A stretch of DNA of 64,000 nucleotides from Owenweeksia sp048267305 (GCA_048267305.1 JBLWXT010000009.1:62001-126000), one strand, 5' to 3'. Shown: positions 8,217 through 16,574, numbered from the stretch's first letter. The notes: generated from the letters alone by a model not told the origin. Numbers and translations are program-made.

Positions 8217-8543
8217 TCAAGGTATCTGCCAACTATAATCTGAGCATCTTACTACATTGAAGTACTCCGTCCTTTCTGTAGGATACAGAATGTATCCGCT
8301 CACCTGTCTTGCATAAAGTTCTCTGTCATTTCCTTCAGAAATAGTTATTTCAGATGAAATACCATTGCCTTTCAACTGCACTTTATGAATACCGTTAATG
8401 TAGATATCATAGGGATTGGAAGAACTGTTAGAAATTGTGATAGTACCTGTTTTATTGACTTCACAATCTGGTTTCTTTTCACAACTAGTCAACACCAATC
8501 CCGAGATCGTTAGGAAAAATACAAAGCGGATAAAATTTGACAT
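8217..8543 (-). CDS. small lipoprotein
   Basis: 108 residues with a lipoprotein signal ending SGLVLTSC (Cys20). The mature region is beta-rich, with a stretch TGTITISNSSSNPYDIYING like small immunoglobulin-type or surface proteins. The function is unknown. It is a single-gene unit in the same-strand island with short gaps on both sides. Confidence 0.65.
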   Translation of the reverse strand: MSNFIRFVFFLTISGLVLTSCEKKPDCEVNKTGTITISNSSSNPYDIYINGIHKVQLKGNGISSEITISEGNDRELYARQVSGYILYPTERTEYFNVVRCSDYSWQIP

Positions 8544-8578
8544 ACTATTTTGATTTAAGGTATTTATGGGGTTCTCTT

Positions 8579-8938
8579 CTAATCGATTAAACCTTCGCTT
8601 AACGCATTATCGAGCTCGTCAGTTAAAAACACGTTTCCAAAAGCCCCGATCCCAATAACTTTGGACTCTCCAGCCCAGTTAATCGTACTAACTGAAAAGA
8701 AACCATAGTCCTCCGTAACAATCAGCTTATCAACCAATTCGTCAATAACTACTCCGCCAAACAAGTGGCCAAGGGCTTTACCTGTTTTTTTCCAGAAGTC
8801 AGCTGAGCTTAGGGAACCAGCTTGTTGAAGATGCGTCTTAAACTTCAATTTCAGAATCTCCTTATGCTCTGACGAGCTTGGCTTAGTTAGTAGAGCTATT
8901 ATGGCTACTGTTCCAATGAAAATTAAAAACTTCTTCAT
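8579..8938 (-). CDS. small exported or membrane-anchored protein, DUF4359-like
   Basis: 119 residues with an N-terminal hydrophobic helix (MKKFLIFIGTVAIIALLTKP) followed by a soluble region. The sequence TKPSSSEHKEILK after the helix and the later FFSVSTI...VIGIGAFGN strands resemble DUF4359 proteins as I remember them; I cannot verify this. The role is unknown. It lies 23 bases after the DUF3606-like gene. Confidence 0.6.
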   Translation of the reverse strand: MKKFLIFIGTVAIIALLTKPSSSEHKEILKLKFKTHLQQAGSLSSADFWKKTGKALGHLFGGVVIDELVDKLIVTEDYGFFSVSTINWAGESKVIGIGAFGNVFLTDELDNALSEGLID

Positions 8939-8961
8939 GATTATAGGTTTGGTGTTATTTG

Positions 8962-9141
8962 CTATCCTTTCTCTAGATACTTCTCAACATCTTTTACCAT
9001 CACCCCAACCGACTTCACAGCTTCTATAATTTTGGCTTTGGAAACCGCAAAATGTATGGCCCAATCTCTTACCTCCCAAGGCTCATTGATGTTAATTCTA
9101 ATACGATCTTGAGGACCTCTTTTATCTAAATCATCACTCAT
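8962..9141 (-). CDS. DUF3606 small protein
   Basis: A 59-residue frame from an ATG at 9141 to a TAG at 8962-8964. It begins MSDDLDKRGPQDRIRININE and continues EVRDWAIHFAVSKAKIIEAV, then VKSVGVMVKDVEKYLEKG. The pattern of KRGPxDRxRINxxE, then a tryptophan helix, a Val/Ser helix and a final VGxxVxxVxxYL is typical of DUF3606. The family is widespread and its function unknown. It sits between the DUF4359-like and secreted-protein genes on the same strand. Confidence 0.8.
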   Translation of the reverse strand: MSDDLDKRGPQDRIRININEPWEVRDWAIHFAVSKAKIIEAVKSVGVMVKDVEKYLEKG

Positions 9142-9163
9142 TTTTATTTGTCTTTATTGTTTA

Positions 9164-10288
9164 CTAATCCGTATTTACCCTCACTTTTCTCGAATTCACC
9201 ACCATTCTTTGCTTATTCAAGGTTACATATTTTGGCTCCGATCTTTGCTCGATATACTCTTTGTCACACCAGGTTTTGCGAATGGAAACTACCGCAACCT
9301 TCACCGTTACATCTATTCCTTCCATTACGTTATCGTTATACAATTGGATAGTGAACCCACCCTGTAAAATATCTGAATGCCGAGCCGATGCCGCTATTCC
9401 ATTACCAGAATCAAACACCCTTTGTGCTCCATACTGAGTTGATATAAACTGATACCTCACATTGTCACCAACAGAGGGGACTTCAAACATCGAAATTCCA
9501 GTCACTGCAAGTGAAGCGAGGGCTCCATAGCCAGTCAAACTTCCTATGACTTTAATTCCAGTGGTCAAGTTTTTATTAGCCTTTTCATATTCCTCATTAG
9601 CCTTTTGCCCCACACCTATCCAGTATGACCAAGCCACAACTTCTGTAGATTGATAAGGATTGAATTTAGCAGGACTGTAGGAATTTTGAGGAAGCTGGAC
9701 ATTTAGAGTAGAATACTGGCTTTTTCCCAGTGCAGTTTCTGAATGTACCCGCTCTGTTTTGCTGAATAGTTCCATAGCAAGGGTATCAACCGACACAAGT
9801 TCCTTACGGTTTTTCTTTACGGTAACGTTGTTGTATCCAACTAAACTATCTTCCGTATAAGGGACATAGGTAGTATCATAGAATGTTTCCCAACGCCAAT
9901 TGGTATTGAACGTAATCAAATCTTCCGATTTTGGAATCCGCTGAATATGAATCTTACAAATCCGGCCTCCCAAAGCTCCGTTGGTAAGCTTGAATAGGTA
10001 AACACCTTTTTTATGCACATGGAAAGTTTTGTTTTCTATTCTGGAAGACTTGAAATCCATAAACTTTGAATTACTCGGTAACTCGATTATTTCAATCTCT
10101 TTTAATCCCTTTCCATTCTTTTCTTCAAATGAAAAAATGATCTGATCACCTTCAGCAAAACCATAATAGAGTTCTTCATTGCCTAGGCCTCCTACCTTTA
10201 AAGTTAGATCAGCTACCGAGATGGGATCAAGCTGGGCCATTACCATTTGGACCATAAAAAACAGGATGGTTAAAATCCTTAAAATCAT
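9164..10288 (-). CDS. secreted protein of unknown function
   Basis: 374 residues with a signal peptide (MILRILTILFFMVQMVMAQ). The N-terminal half is beta-rich (KKGVYLFKLTNGALGGRICKI), the kind of domain that resembles small sensory or GOLD-like sandwiches. A glycine/alanine-rich helix (about 245-270) may touch a membrane. I know no family name. It lies 22 bases upstream of the DUF3606 gene and 26 bases after the DUF5763-like gene in the island. Confidence 0.65.
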   Translation of the reverse strand: MILRILTILFFMVQMVMAQLDPISVADLTLKVGGLGNEELYYGFAEGDQIIFSFEEKNGKGLKEIEIIELPSNSKFMDFKSSRIENKTFHVHKKGVYLFKLTNGALGGRICKIHIQRIPKSEDLITFNTNWRWETFYDTTYVPYTEDSLVGYNNVTVKKNRKELVSVDTLAMELFSKTERVHSETALGKSQYSTLNVQLPQNSYSPAKFNPYQSTEVVAWSYWIGVGQKANEEYEKANKNLTTGIKVIGSLTGYGALASLAVTGISMFEVPSVGDNVRYQFISTQYGAQRVFDSGNGIAASARHSDILQGGFTIQLYNDNVMEGIDVTVKVAVVSIRKTWCDKEYIEQRSEPKYVTLNKQRMVVNSRKVRVNTD

Positions 10289-10314
10289 ATTCTAATTCCT
10301 TTTAGTTTATTTTT

Positions 10315-10671
10315 TTATGGGTGCTGCCAGCAATACCTACTTCCTGAAGCAGCCGTTCGCTTGCATTGAGTCCCTTTCTGAGTTGTAGCCTGGCAACGGG
10401 AGCTGTTATAATTATCGGTTTTTGTTTTGCTTTGAGAGGATGAAGACGCTGCTGATCGAAAACAAACCTTACATGGAGTATAACCATCCGCTTTAGCTTG
10501 TTTCTCATTAGTTTCTATTTTACTGGTTTTTAAGTACTGGCAATGCCCTTTGTGATAGCGCTGTCCTGTTTCGGTAACATATACTGTTTCACTTTTTTCA
10601 ACTGGCACAGTAGACTGCCCTGCCAGTACTGATGAAAAGAAAATGGAAAGGATTAAAATCAGGTTTCTCAT
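10315..10671 (-). CDS. secreted Cys-rich protein with DUF5763-like C-terminus
   Basis: 118 residues with a signal peptide (MRNLILILSIFFSSVLAGQ). Two Cys/His modules follow. The first (about 29-70) is VYVTETGQRYHKGHCQYL ... PCKVC, as in extracellular metal-binding modules attached to nucleases and competence proteins. The second (about 92-118) is RCQATTQKGTQCKR ... YCWQH, which matches the DUF5763 zinc-binding pattern. Between them is a Ser-rich linker. The function is unknown. Start and stop spacing to the neighbours is short, so it is probably co-transcribed. Confidence 0.75.
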   Translation of the reverse strand: MRNLILILSIFFSSVLAGQSTVPVEKSETVYVTETGQRYHKGHCQYLKTSKIETNEKQAKADGYTPCKVCFRSAASSSSQSKTKTDNYNSSRCQATTQKGTQCKRTAASGSRYCWQHP

Positions 10672-10675
10672 AATA

Positions 10676-11113
10676 TCAAGTTTTTGATAAATCCATTTTT
10701 ACTTTTTCTATTCTATCAAGAAATCCAATCAGTTCATCCGTCCGCACACCTTGTGTTTGAAAAACAAGCTTGGACGAACCATCTGAGCTGATAGTTACAA
10801 AGTGTTTTCTGGTATTAAAATAGACAGCTATAAATATTATTCCGAAAACCACCATTACAAGAAAAGGAGTGGTATCATTTGTACTTAAAAAATAAAGACC
10901 AATAAGAATGCTAATAACACCAACTACCCAGTAGAGGTAGTTACTCTTATAGTTGATTTCGACCGAGGCAACTTTCTCTAAGAGCATTGATACAACATGT
11001 GCTTTACCTGATTCCTTTTGCAACAATCTAACTCTATGAGTGGTAAGGGTTACAGACCCACTACCCGATGTTGTAATTATTTTTTCGTTTGTTACTAGTT
11101 GCTCTTGTGTCAT
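10676..11113 (-). CDS. two-helix membrane protein, PH-like
   Basis: 145 residues. Two adjacent membrane segments (about 61-77 and 83-99) split a beta-rich domain. The N-terminal half (VTNEKIITTSGSGSVTLTTH) and the C-terminal half (FVTISSDGSSKLVFQT) both have the strand pattern of bacterial PH-like membrane proteins. No catalytic motif is visible. It lies 4 bases before the DUF5763-like gene. Family assignment is tentative. Confidence 0.6.
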   Translation of the reverse strand: MTQEQLVTNEKIITTSGSGSVTLTTHRVRLLQKESGKAHVVSMLLEKVASVEINYKSNYLYWVVGVISILIGLYFLSTNDTTPFLVMVVFGIIFIAVYFNTRKHFVTISSDGSSKLVFQTQGVRTDELIGFLDRIEKVKMDLSKT

Positions 11114-11158
11114 GATTGAATACTTGAATAAAAGACATTGTTTAACTCAACTACATTA

Positions 11159-11755
11159 TTAAAGGTTATTCCATATGGCGGCAAAACTTCGTGCCTCACC
11201 AACTAAGAGCGGGATTAACTCTGTTTTTCTTTCAACATTACAGTAAAGTCGCCCTTGGCGAACATCCAGAACACAGAATACAGTTCCCTTTTTTACTTTG
11301 TTTCTGAGTTCCGATTCAAGAAGTGATAAAATCTGGTCTATCCGTCCCTTTGAGAGCTTCTCAGATTTAAAATATAATTTTATTACATGCTGAGTATCGC
11401 CAATAGCTAAGCCCAGTTCTGGATTAATTTTCACATCCAAATCATCAATTGTCCAATGCTTAAATGGAGGTTCGAACCACTCCATGTTTCTTCGTCCCCA
11501 AAATTTCTGGTAGCCTTTAATGGCTAGTTCAAAATTTAATTGCTTTTTCTGAGTAATTGTGTCTAAAATCTTTTCTAGATTTCTTTTGTCAGCTCCAAGC
11601 TTATGATTCTCCACTATCGCTTCCCTGAGAATCTTATAGTAGTCCTTAGAGGGATGATATTTCTCTCTTTTTTTTACAGTTCTAACTTGAGTCATTTTGG
11701 AGGAACCAGTCTTACTAACAAAGTCAATAAAGTCTGTCAAGGATATTTTAATCAT
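11159..11755 (-). CDS. hypothetical protein
   Basis: 198 residues, soluble and basic, with no signal peptide or membrane segment. A helical N-terminal half (about 30-90) is followed by a beta-alpha region (HVIKLYFKSEKLSKGRIDQI, then VFCVLDVRQGRLYCNVERKT). I do not recognise the family, although similar proteins of about this size seem widespread in bacteria. It is in the same-strand island, with gaps of 45 and 22 bases to its neighbours. Confidence 0.6.
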   Translation of the reverse strand: MIKISLTDFIDFVSKTGSSKMTQVRTVKKREKYHPSKDYYKILREAIVENHKLGADKRNLEKILDTITQKKQLNFELAIKGYQKFWGRRNMEWFEPPFKHWTIDDLDVKINPELGLAIGDTQHVIKLYFKSEKLSKGRIDQILSLLESELRNKVKKGTVFCVLDVRQGRLYCNVERKTELIPLLVGEARSFAAIWNNL

Positions 11756-11777
11756 CTATTTTCTATATCAACTTTAA

Positions 11778-11987
11778 TTATTGGGTGTGGCAATCTTCAC
11801 AGCAGTAGTAACAACCGTTTATCTGCTTGTACCTCGTTTCTTTTTTAGCTGATGCTACAGCAGAATGACAATCGTAATGCTCACCTAAATTGGTTCTATT
11901 ACTTGGGAAATAGCGACATCCTTCCACATGAACCTCATTATCACCATTGTCCTGTTCGATATTGTTGACGCAGTACCTCTTTTTCAT
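11778..11987 (-). CDS. small Cys/His-rich protein
   Basis: 69 residues with the start placed at 11987. An in-frame upstream ATG at 12071 would overlap the DUF3761-like lipoprotein gene by 73 bases. The protein carries VEGCRYF, LGEHYDCHSAV and CYYCCEDCHT, a pattern of Cys and His that is probably a metal-binding or disulfide fold. Comparable small proteins with a CxYCCxxCH tail are common in bacteria and unnamed. It lies 11 bases after the DUF3761-like lipoprotein gene. Confidence 0.7.
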   Translation of the reverse strand: MKKRYCVNNIEQDNGDNEVHVEGCRYFPSNRTNLGEHYDCHSAVASAKKETRYKQINGCYYCCEDCHTQ

Positions 11988-11998
11988 ATTTTCATATT

Positions 11999-12319
11999 TT
12001 ATGTTGAAGTAAGGGATTGTAGCAACTGGTGGAACCCTGATTTTTCCAAAACAGCTTTTTGACTTTCCCAAACGCCTATTTTACATAACCAAACTTTAAC
12101 TCCACCATGGCTCGAGCATGTTCCGGAGCCCGTGGACTTACTTTTTGTACCATCGTTACAAGAGGCTCCTATTCTATTCGTTGAATTCTTTTGACATTCG
12201 TAGGCTCCATCAAAATAAGTGTCCCCTGATGGACTCTGATCCGCAGGTTCCTTTTCACAAGAGGTTGTTACAGCCAAAGCCAGTATCAAAATTGACTTGA
12301 GGTAATTATTTTTTAACAT
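11999..12319 (-). CDS. DUF3761-like lipoprotein (copy 1)
   Basis: 106 residues with a lipoprotein signal ending LAVTTSC (Cys21). The core, ASCNDGTKSKSTGSGTCSSHGGVKVWLC (about 52-79; key residues are three Cys, His71 and Gly72-73), matches the DUF3761 pattern of a CxDGTxSxS strand followed by GxCSxHGGV. After it come about 27 residues not shared with the second copy. It lies 24 bases after the second DUF3761-like lipoprotein gene (12344-12574), to which it is clearly related. Confidence 0.75.
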   Translation of the reverse strand: MLKNNYLKSILILALAVTTSCEKEPADQSPSGDTYFDGAYECQKNSTNRIGASCNDGTKSKSTGSGTCSSHGGVKVWLCKIGVWESQKAVLEKSGFHQLLQSLTST

Positions 12320-12343
12320 GACTAAAAAATGATGAATTAATAA

Positions 12344-12574
12344 CTATCTGCACAGCCACACCTTTACATCCCCATGATGAGAGCAGGCCCCTGCTCCTGT
12401 TGATTTACTATAGGTGCTGTCATTACAGATGGCTCCGATCCTTTTATCATTATTGCCATAACACTTGTAACTGTTATCAAAGTGTGGGTCACCTGTTGCT
12501 GGCAGCATGTTGGTAGCTGTGCAAGAGCTTAAAATGGAGGCTATAATTAAGGTGAGGTTTAGATAAAATCTCAT
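12344..12574 (-). CDS. DUF3761-like lipoprotein (copy 2)
   Basis: 76 residues with a lipoprotein signal ending ASILSSC (Cys18). The core AICNDSTYSKSTGAGACSHH then GDVKVWLCR aligns along its length with the 106-residue copy downstream. The pair is a tandem duplication in which this copy lacks the C-terminal extension. HGGV is HGDV here. The function of DUF3761 is unknown. Confidence 0.75.
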   Translation of the reverse strand: MRFYLNLTLIIASILSSCTATNMLPATGDPHFDNSYKCYGNNDKRIGAICNDSTYSKSTGAGACSHHGDVKVWLCR

Positions 12575-12579
12575 GGCTT

Positions 12580-13764
12580 TTAGTTTTTGGTATCAAAAAG
12601 TTGCCACCTACGGTCTATATATCTAATCACAAACTCTTCAAATGGACGCATGCCTTCATAATCCGTCTTTTGAAACTTAACCCAATTGTTGGATTTGGTA
12701 TGTTGAACTGATGTATTGATATAGCGGATATTTTCTTCAAAATTCACCCCTATTCTGTATTCCAGATGCTCTTTTCGCTGATAAGAGGAAACTTCAAACT
12801 TTATGGGCCTACTATTAAATAAGCCAAAGCTGAGTAGTATCGCTGATTTGTCTTTGACGTTCCATACCGTGTCTTTGTAGAGAAAAACCTCAGAATCTAA
12901 AAGTCCATAGGCATGGTATGGAACCATCGGGTCAATTTGAATGCCAGCAAGCCTTAAGGCTTTTTGCGAAGTGAGAGTTGTGAAACCATTTTTAAATGAT
13001 ATTGCATTGCGATAACTTGCATCAAGTTTATCAAAAAGCCCATACTTTGTATTTACGTACGAAAGTGAAGACCTCTTACCAGCAGTTCGATACAGTGTGG
13101 ATTTATGCTTCGCCATAATCGCTTTTTCAAAATTTCTGAGATAGGTTTTCAAAATTTCGGAAGCCATCTCCCCTGAAAGTGCTGGTATAGTGTCTTTAAG
13201 GCTGAGAATTATTGCAACACCCTCAGGCAATGATTCAATTTGCCATATAGTGTCAATTCCAGCAAATTGAAAATGAAGATTTAAAGGGAGTTTTAGTTCT
13301 CCGTAGTAGGGAATGTCAAACTCGCCAGCTGAATTGGTGATATCACCTTCATTGAGAAGACCTGCGTTGACTCTTACATTTGGTAATGGGGCATTGGCAT
13401 ATATTACCTTGCCGTACAGCACCGCTCTACTTTTACAGTCATCTTTAATCACTATAGTAGCAGGATTGGTGAAATAACAGATTAAAAAAACCGCAAGCCC
13501 GGTTCCTACTTTCACAACAACATTTGGGGCAATTTTGAAAAATCCTGGCAGAGATCCTGCAAAACTGGCTATACCGATTGCTAAAGCAATTCGGAAGAGC
13601 TGGAACTGGCTTGCGGTTGGGCATGGGAGGAAAAGGCTTAGTAGTAAAATGAGCAGCGTTATACCCAATCCTACCCAAAAGGAAAGTTGAGAGCCTATAT
13701 TCTTCAATCTTTTTAAGATTGTAATGTCTCGGCCTGCAACATATTTTCCCTTGTATTCATTCAT
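12580..13764 (-). CDS. membrane protein with YVAGRDI tag and carboxypeptidase-regulatory-like domain
   Basis: 394 residues. It starts with KYVAGRDITI (residues 7-16), a short beta-strand tag. Three membrane segments follow (about 29-47, 57-77 and 84-99), then a periplasmic part. That part begins with a carboxypeptidase-regulatory-like fold (LYGKVIYANAPLPNVRVNAG ... NSAGEFDIPY, about 116-160) and ends with a larger unknown domain (about 200-394). The tag is similar to EYLSSRDMNITI at the C-terminus of the neighbour at 14879-15742. Such tags are known at ends of bacterial conflict/NTPase proteins, but I cannot confirm a family. It is part of the same-strand island. Confidence 0.65.
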   Translation of the reverse strand: MNEYKGKYVAGRDITILKRLKNIGSQLSFWVGLGITLLILLLSLFLPCPTASQFQLFRIALAIGIASFAGSLPGFFKIAPNVVVKVGTGLAVFLICYFTNPATIVIKDDCKSRAVLYGKVIYANAPLPNVRVNAGLLNEGDITNSAGEFDIPYYGELKLPLNLHFQFAGIDTIWQIESLPEGVAIILSLKDTIPALSGEMASEILKTYLRNFEKAIMAKHKSTLYRTAGKRSSLSYVNTKYGLFDKLDASYRNAISFKNGFTTLTSQKALRLAGIQIDPMVPYHAYGLLDSEVFLYKDTVWNVKDKSAILLSFGLFNSRPIKFEVSSYQRKEHLEYRIGVNFEENIRYINTSVQHTKSNNWVKFQKTDYEGMRPFEEFVIRYIDRRWQLFDTKN

Positions 13765-13769
13765 TGGAA

Positions 13770-14195
13770 TTACCTACCCGGGGTGGAATTATAAGCATCA
13801 TATACATTCCAAGCCCATATTACAAAGGGCACTACTATAGTCCACCATAGAAAAAAGGCGGCCACTCCACCAATAATCCAAATAGCAATACCTTTTATAA
13901 TATCCCCTTTAATTAATTGCCCTAACCCTGGTATAAAGAAGGAAATGAGCGCTGGAAGGCCATAGGTTTGTTGAGTCATGCTATATTGATTTAAGTTATT
14001 TGAATTTCTTTTGGAAGAGATTTTCTCCCGTAAGTATATTCCAGAGCCAGGAATGCCCGTATTTACGTAAGTGCCCCTTTTTCCAATATTCATGCTGGCT
14101 CCTTTACGCCCAACGGTAGTGCTGATTCCCGATTTGCTGAGATTAATATTAACTCCCGGCAAAATCTTAATGCGTTTACGAAAGATCAGTCCCAT
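13770..14195 (-). CDS. DUF4236 protein with C-terminal membrane hairpin
   Basis: 141 residues. The N-terminal DUF4236 domain is clear (GLIFRKRIKILPGVNINLSK, then SGISTTVG...ASMNIGKRGTYVNTGIPGSG, about 2-54). It is followed by a Ser/Asn-rich linker and a hydrophobic C-terminal region (FFIPGLGQLIKGDIIKGIAI and a second helix, about 86-130) of the type found in TM2/DUF5683-like proteins. DUF4236 is of unknown function and usually fused to other domains. It lies 5 bases before the YVAGRDI membrane protein gene and 2 bases after the upstream lipoprotein gene. Confidence 0.8.
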   Translation of the reverse strand: MGLIFRKRIKILPGVNINLSKSGISTTVGRKGASMNIGKRGTYVNTGIPGSGIYLREKISSKRNSNNLNQYSMTQQTYGLPALISFFIPGLGQLIKGDIIKGIAIWIIGGVAAFFLWWTIVVPFVIWAWNVYDAYNSTPGR

Positions 14196-14197
14196 AG

Positions 14198-14866
14198 CTA
14201 TAAGGTTGAATTATCAGTGAAAATGATCTTCTCTGGATTCCACTTTATTTTGAGGTCATCCAGGCTTTTACTTTTTAGTAGTACATCCTTGTCTAAATAG
14301 GGATTAAAGTCTGTTTGAGCATTCCATGTTACAGTTCTAAGGGCCGGGATTGCTTGATCATAGGTGAGATTAATGGAGTAAACTTCTTCATCAAAGAGAT
14401 TTGTAAAGATCACCGTTCCTTTAAAAGCCCGAATATCCTTTTCTGATTTGTTCTCAAAGGCAAATTTGAATGTGATGTAGTCTTGCCAATCAATTTTCTG
14501 AAATCCTTTATCATACACGGCAACCTCAATGATGCCACGAAGTTTTTGAGCTTGAGCCTCCTCTTCCTTTCTTGCTCTTTCAGCCAAACGATTTTGCTCT
14601 TCCTCTTTTGCTTGTTGTTCCACTTGCTTAGCCTTGACCTCTTTCCAGATTTGACTATAGGTTTTTCCTTCAAAGTCCGCTCCTGAGAGTGGGCTCATAG
14701 TGATATATAAACCTAAGAGCATTATATCTGAAGTATCTAACTTGTCACTTTCTGCAATGGCCTTCAAATCTGTTTCAAAAGTTGTTTCGCTGTATGCCTT
14801 ATCCATAGGGGAACTACATGAGTATAGAAAACAAAAGAGAGATGAATAGAGAATTAGTTTTTTCAT
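14198..14866 (-). CDS. lipoprotein with coiled coil and beta domain
   Basis: 222 residues with a lipoprotein signal ending CFLYSC (Cys17). An N-terminal helical region carries AIAESDKLDTSDIMLLGLYI, similar to a DUF6694-type lipoprotein pattern as I recall it. A Lys/Glu/Gln-rich coiled coil (about 75-112) leads to a beta-sandwich-like C-terminal part (about 115-215, KFAFENKSEKDIRAFKGTVI). It is probably surface- or periplasm-facing and lies 2 bases before the DUF4236 gene. Confidence 0.65.
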   Translation of the reverse strand: MKKLILYSSLFCFLYSCSSPMDKAYSETTFETDLKAIAESDKLDTSDIMLLGLYITMSPLSGADFEGKTYSQIWKEVKAKQVEQQAKEEEQNRLAERARKEEEAQAQKLRGIIEVAVYDKGFQKIDWQDYITFKFAFENKSEKDIRAFKGTVIFTNLFDEEVYSINLTYDQAIPALRTVTWNAQTDFNPYLDKDVLLKSKSLDDLKIKWNPEKIIFTDNSTL

Positions 14867-14878
14867 ACCATGAATGCG

Positions 14879-15742
14879 TTAGTTGTTTTTGGAAGTTTTA
14901 TTGATTGTGATATTCATATCTCTACTGGACAAGTATTCGGCTTTAACCTTATTATTTCCAAGAATAATGGTTCCCACATTCTCTGCATTTATGGTGCTCT
15001 CTCCCTTATTCCCTTCTTCTCTAGAATTCTCCTCTTGACGAGTTTGGTAAAGTTTGATTAGTGCAATAATTAGTAGTACCTCTTTCTCATTAGCCAGGAA
15101 ATTTTGCCTCCAAGTCATATGTGCCTCAGGATTGGGAGTGACGTCTTTATCCCTAATGTGAAAAACAAGTGGTACTACAGATTTTTTAGATAATTCAGGA
15201 AATGGATTGTCATCCTTGTTAATTTTTAAATATTGATTTACCAATACAATTGCCAAACAAATCTGATCAATGACGCCTTTAAGATCTGGTTCTGCATTAG
15301 AGATTGGAATTTTTTCGCTCTCAAGGTTGGCTGCCCTAATCAGGCTTGCAACCTCCTTTTGGGCTTTTGTAGATTTGATATCGTGAATGACACCAATTTT
15401 CCAAAATTTTGAATTTATTGATTTGAGGAGTGAATCCCAGTGTTTAAGAGTTGACTGAAAGTCATAAAAGCTATTATAGCCTGTGTAATAACTCAGCGTA
15501 TCAATGTAGTCCTGATTAAAGCCAATTTCTATTTTATCCTCTTCACCAGCAGCGGTTAGTTTATCAAAAATGGATTCTTTTAAGTAGCGAGCATCCAAAT
15601 TTACCCCGAAAGGCCTTTCTGTTTCAATGTCAATAGCTTTGCTCAAAACCTCAAAACCCCTTTTGTCGAACTTTTCAACCTTAGCTTTTAGCGCAGCACT
15701 GGTAAGTAGTATAGATATTTCACTTGTGGAATATTTCGCCAT
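14879..15742 (-). CDS. conflict-system-like protein with N-terminal HTH-type domain and C-terminal tag
   Basis: 287 residues, the first gene of the island operon. The N-terminal ~90 residues end in QDYIDTLSYYTGYNSFYDFQ. This resembles the LxxLAxYLGYxSWxDF domain found at the start of many Bacteroidota STAND/TIR/NACHT-type proteins. A middle helical region of unknown type (about 95-235) follows. The C-terminus carries GTIILGNNKVKAEYLSSRDM, a glycine-rich strand tag related to KYVAGRDITI at the start of the neighbour at 12580-13764. No NTPase or protease motif is visible. Assignment to a defence or signalling system is inference from these two modules. Confidence 0.55.
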   Translation of the reverse strand: MAKYSTSEISILLTSAALKAKVEKFDKRGFEVLSKAIDIETERPFGVNLDARYLKESIFDKLTAAGEEDKIEIGFNQDYIDTLSYYTGYNSFYDFQSTLKHWDSLLKSINSKFWKIGVIHDIKSTKAQKEVASLIRAANLESEKIPISNAEPDLKGVIDQICLAIVLVNQYLKINKDDNPFPELSKKSVVPLVFHIRDKDVTPNPEAHMTWRQNFLANEKEVLLIIALIKLYQTRQEENSREEGNKGESTINAENVGTIILGNNKVKAEYLSSRDMNITINKTSKNN

Positions 15743-15824
15743 TATTAGGATGATTTCCTGACGAAATAATTGAAAAGCCTTAATGAAGTGTGGTTTTAGT
15801 TTCCCAAACCCATCCGTGGTTTTC

Positions 15825-16553
15825 CTAAACTATATTTAATCTTTCCAGAAACTGAGTCTTGTACTTTTCGCCAAGCCCAATAGAAACGTTGTCTTGCATT
15901 ACAACATCTTTAGTGTCCACACGATCAATAAAATCAAGGTTTACGGCATAGCTGCGATGTACTCTAATAAACCTGTCTGATGGCAATAATTGCAAAATAT
16001 CTCCAAGTGAGCTGCAGGCCTCGATTTTCTGAAAACCATCAGAATTCGCTATGTATCTATAAATGTCGCAGTAGACTCGCTCGGCCTTTAGATAAACAAT
16101 ATCACTATACGGCACTTTGGTTTTTTGACTGGAATTAGCCCGTTCTTTAATAAACAGTGCCTCAATTGTTTTTTGGGCAACCTTATAATTAGGTTCTTTT
16201 AGAGCCAGCTCAATTTGAGAGATAAGTATTGCCTCCGTGAACGGCTTGTTCATATAGAAAGCATGATGGACATTTCTTGCCTTCGTCACAAACCTTTCAT
16301 CTTGCTTATCGGTAAGGTAGATTATCGGAACGGAAAAATCTTGATTAATGCGCGCGGCCAACTCAATTCCATCAACATCACCATTGAGATCAATGTCCAT
16401 GATAATAAGCTCGGGACGATTCTCTGCTACTAAACTTAGCGCTTCAGCTGCAGAATTTGCAGCATTGGCTTTATAGCCTTTATCTTCTAGCAAAGCCACT
16501 ACATTTGCTGATGTAAAAGTATCATCTTCTACAATCAATATTTTAGCACACAT
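15825..16553 (-). CDS. response regulator with LytTR DNA-binding domain
   Basis: 242 residues. The receiver domain (about 1-120) has the acidic pair Glu9/Asp10, the phospho-acceptor Asp53 in IIMDIDL, the Thr in IIYLTDK and the Lys in YMNKPF. The LytTR output domain (about 140-242) carries PYSDIVYLKAERVYCDIY and DRFIRVHRSYAVNL, which binds direct-repeat DNA sites in this family. It is divergent from a histidine kinase gene with 55 bases between them, so the two are almost certainly a pair. Targets are unknown; the neighbouring island is a candidate. Confidence 0.9.
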   Translation of the reverse strand: MCAKILIVEDDTFTSANVVALLEDKGYKANAANSAAEALSLVAENRPELIIMDIDLNGDVDGIELAARINQDFSVPIIYLTDKQDERFVTKARNVHHAFYMNKPFTEAILISQIELALKEPNYKVAQKTIEALFIKERANSSQKTKVPYSDIVYLKAERVYCDIYRYIANSDGFQKIEACSSLGDILQLLPSDRFIRVHRSYAVNLDFIDRVDTKDVVMQDNVSIGLGEKYKTQFLERLNIV

Positions 16554-16574
16554 ATTTTGATTTCAGCATTTGTC

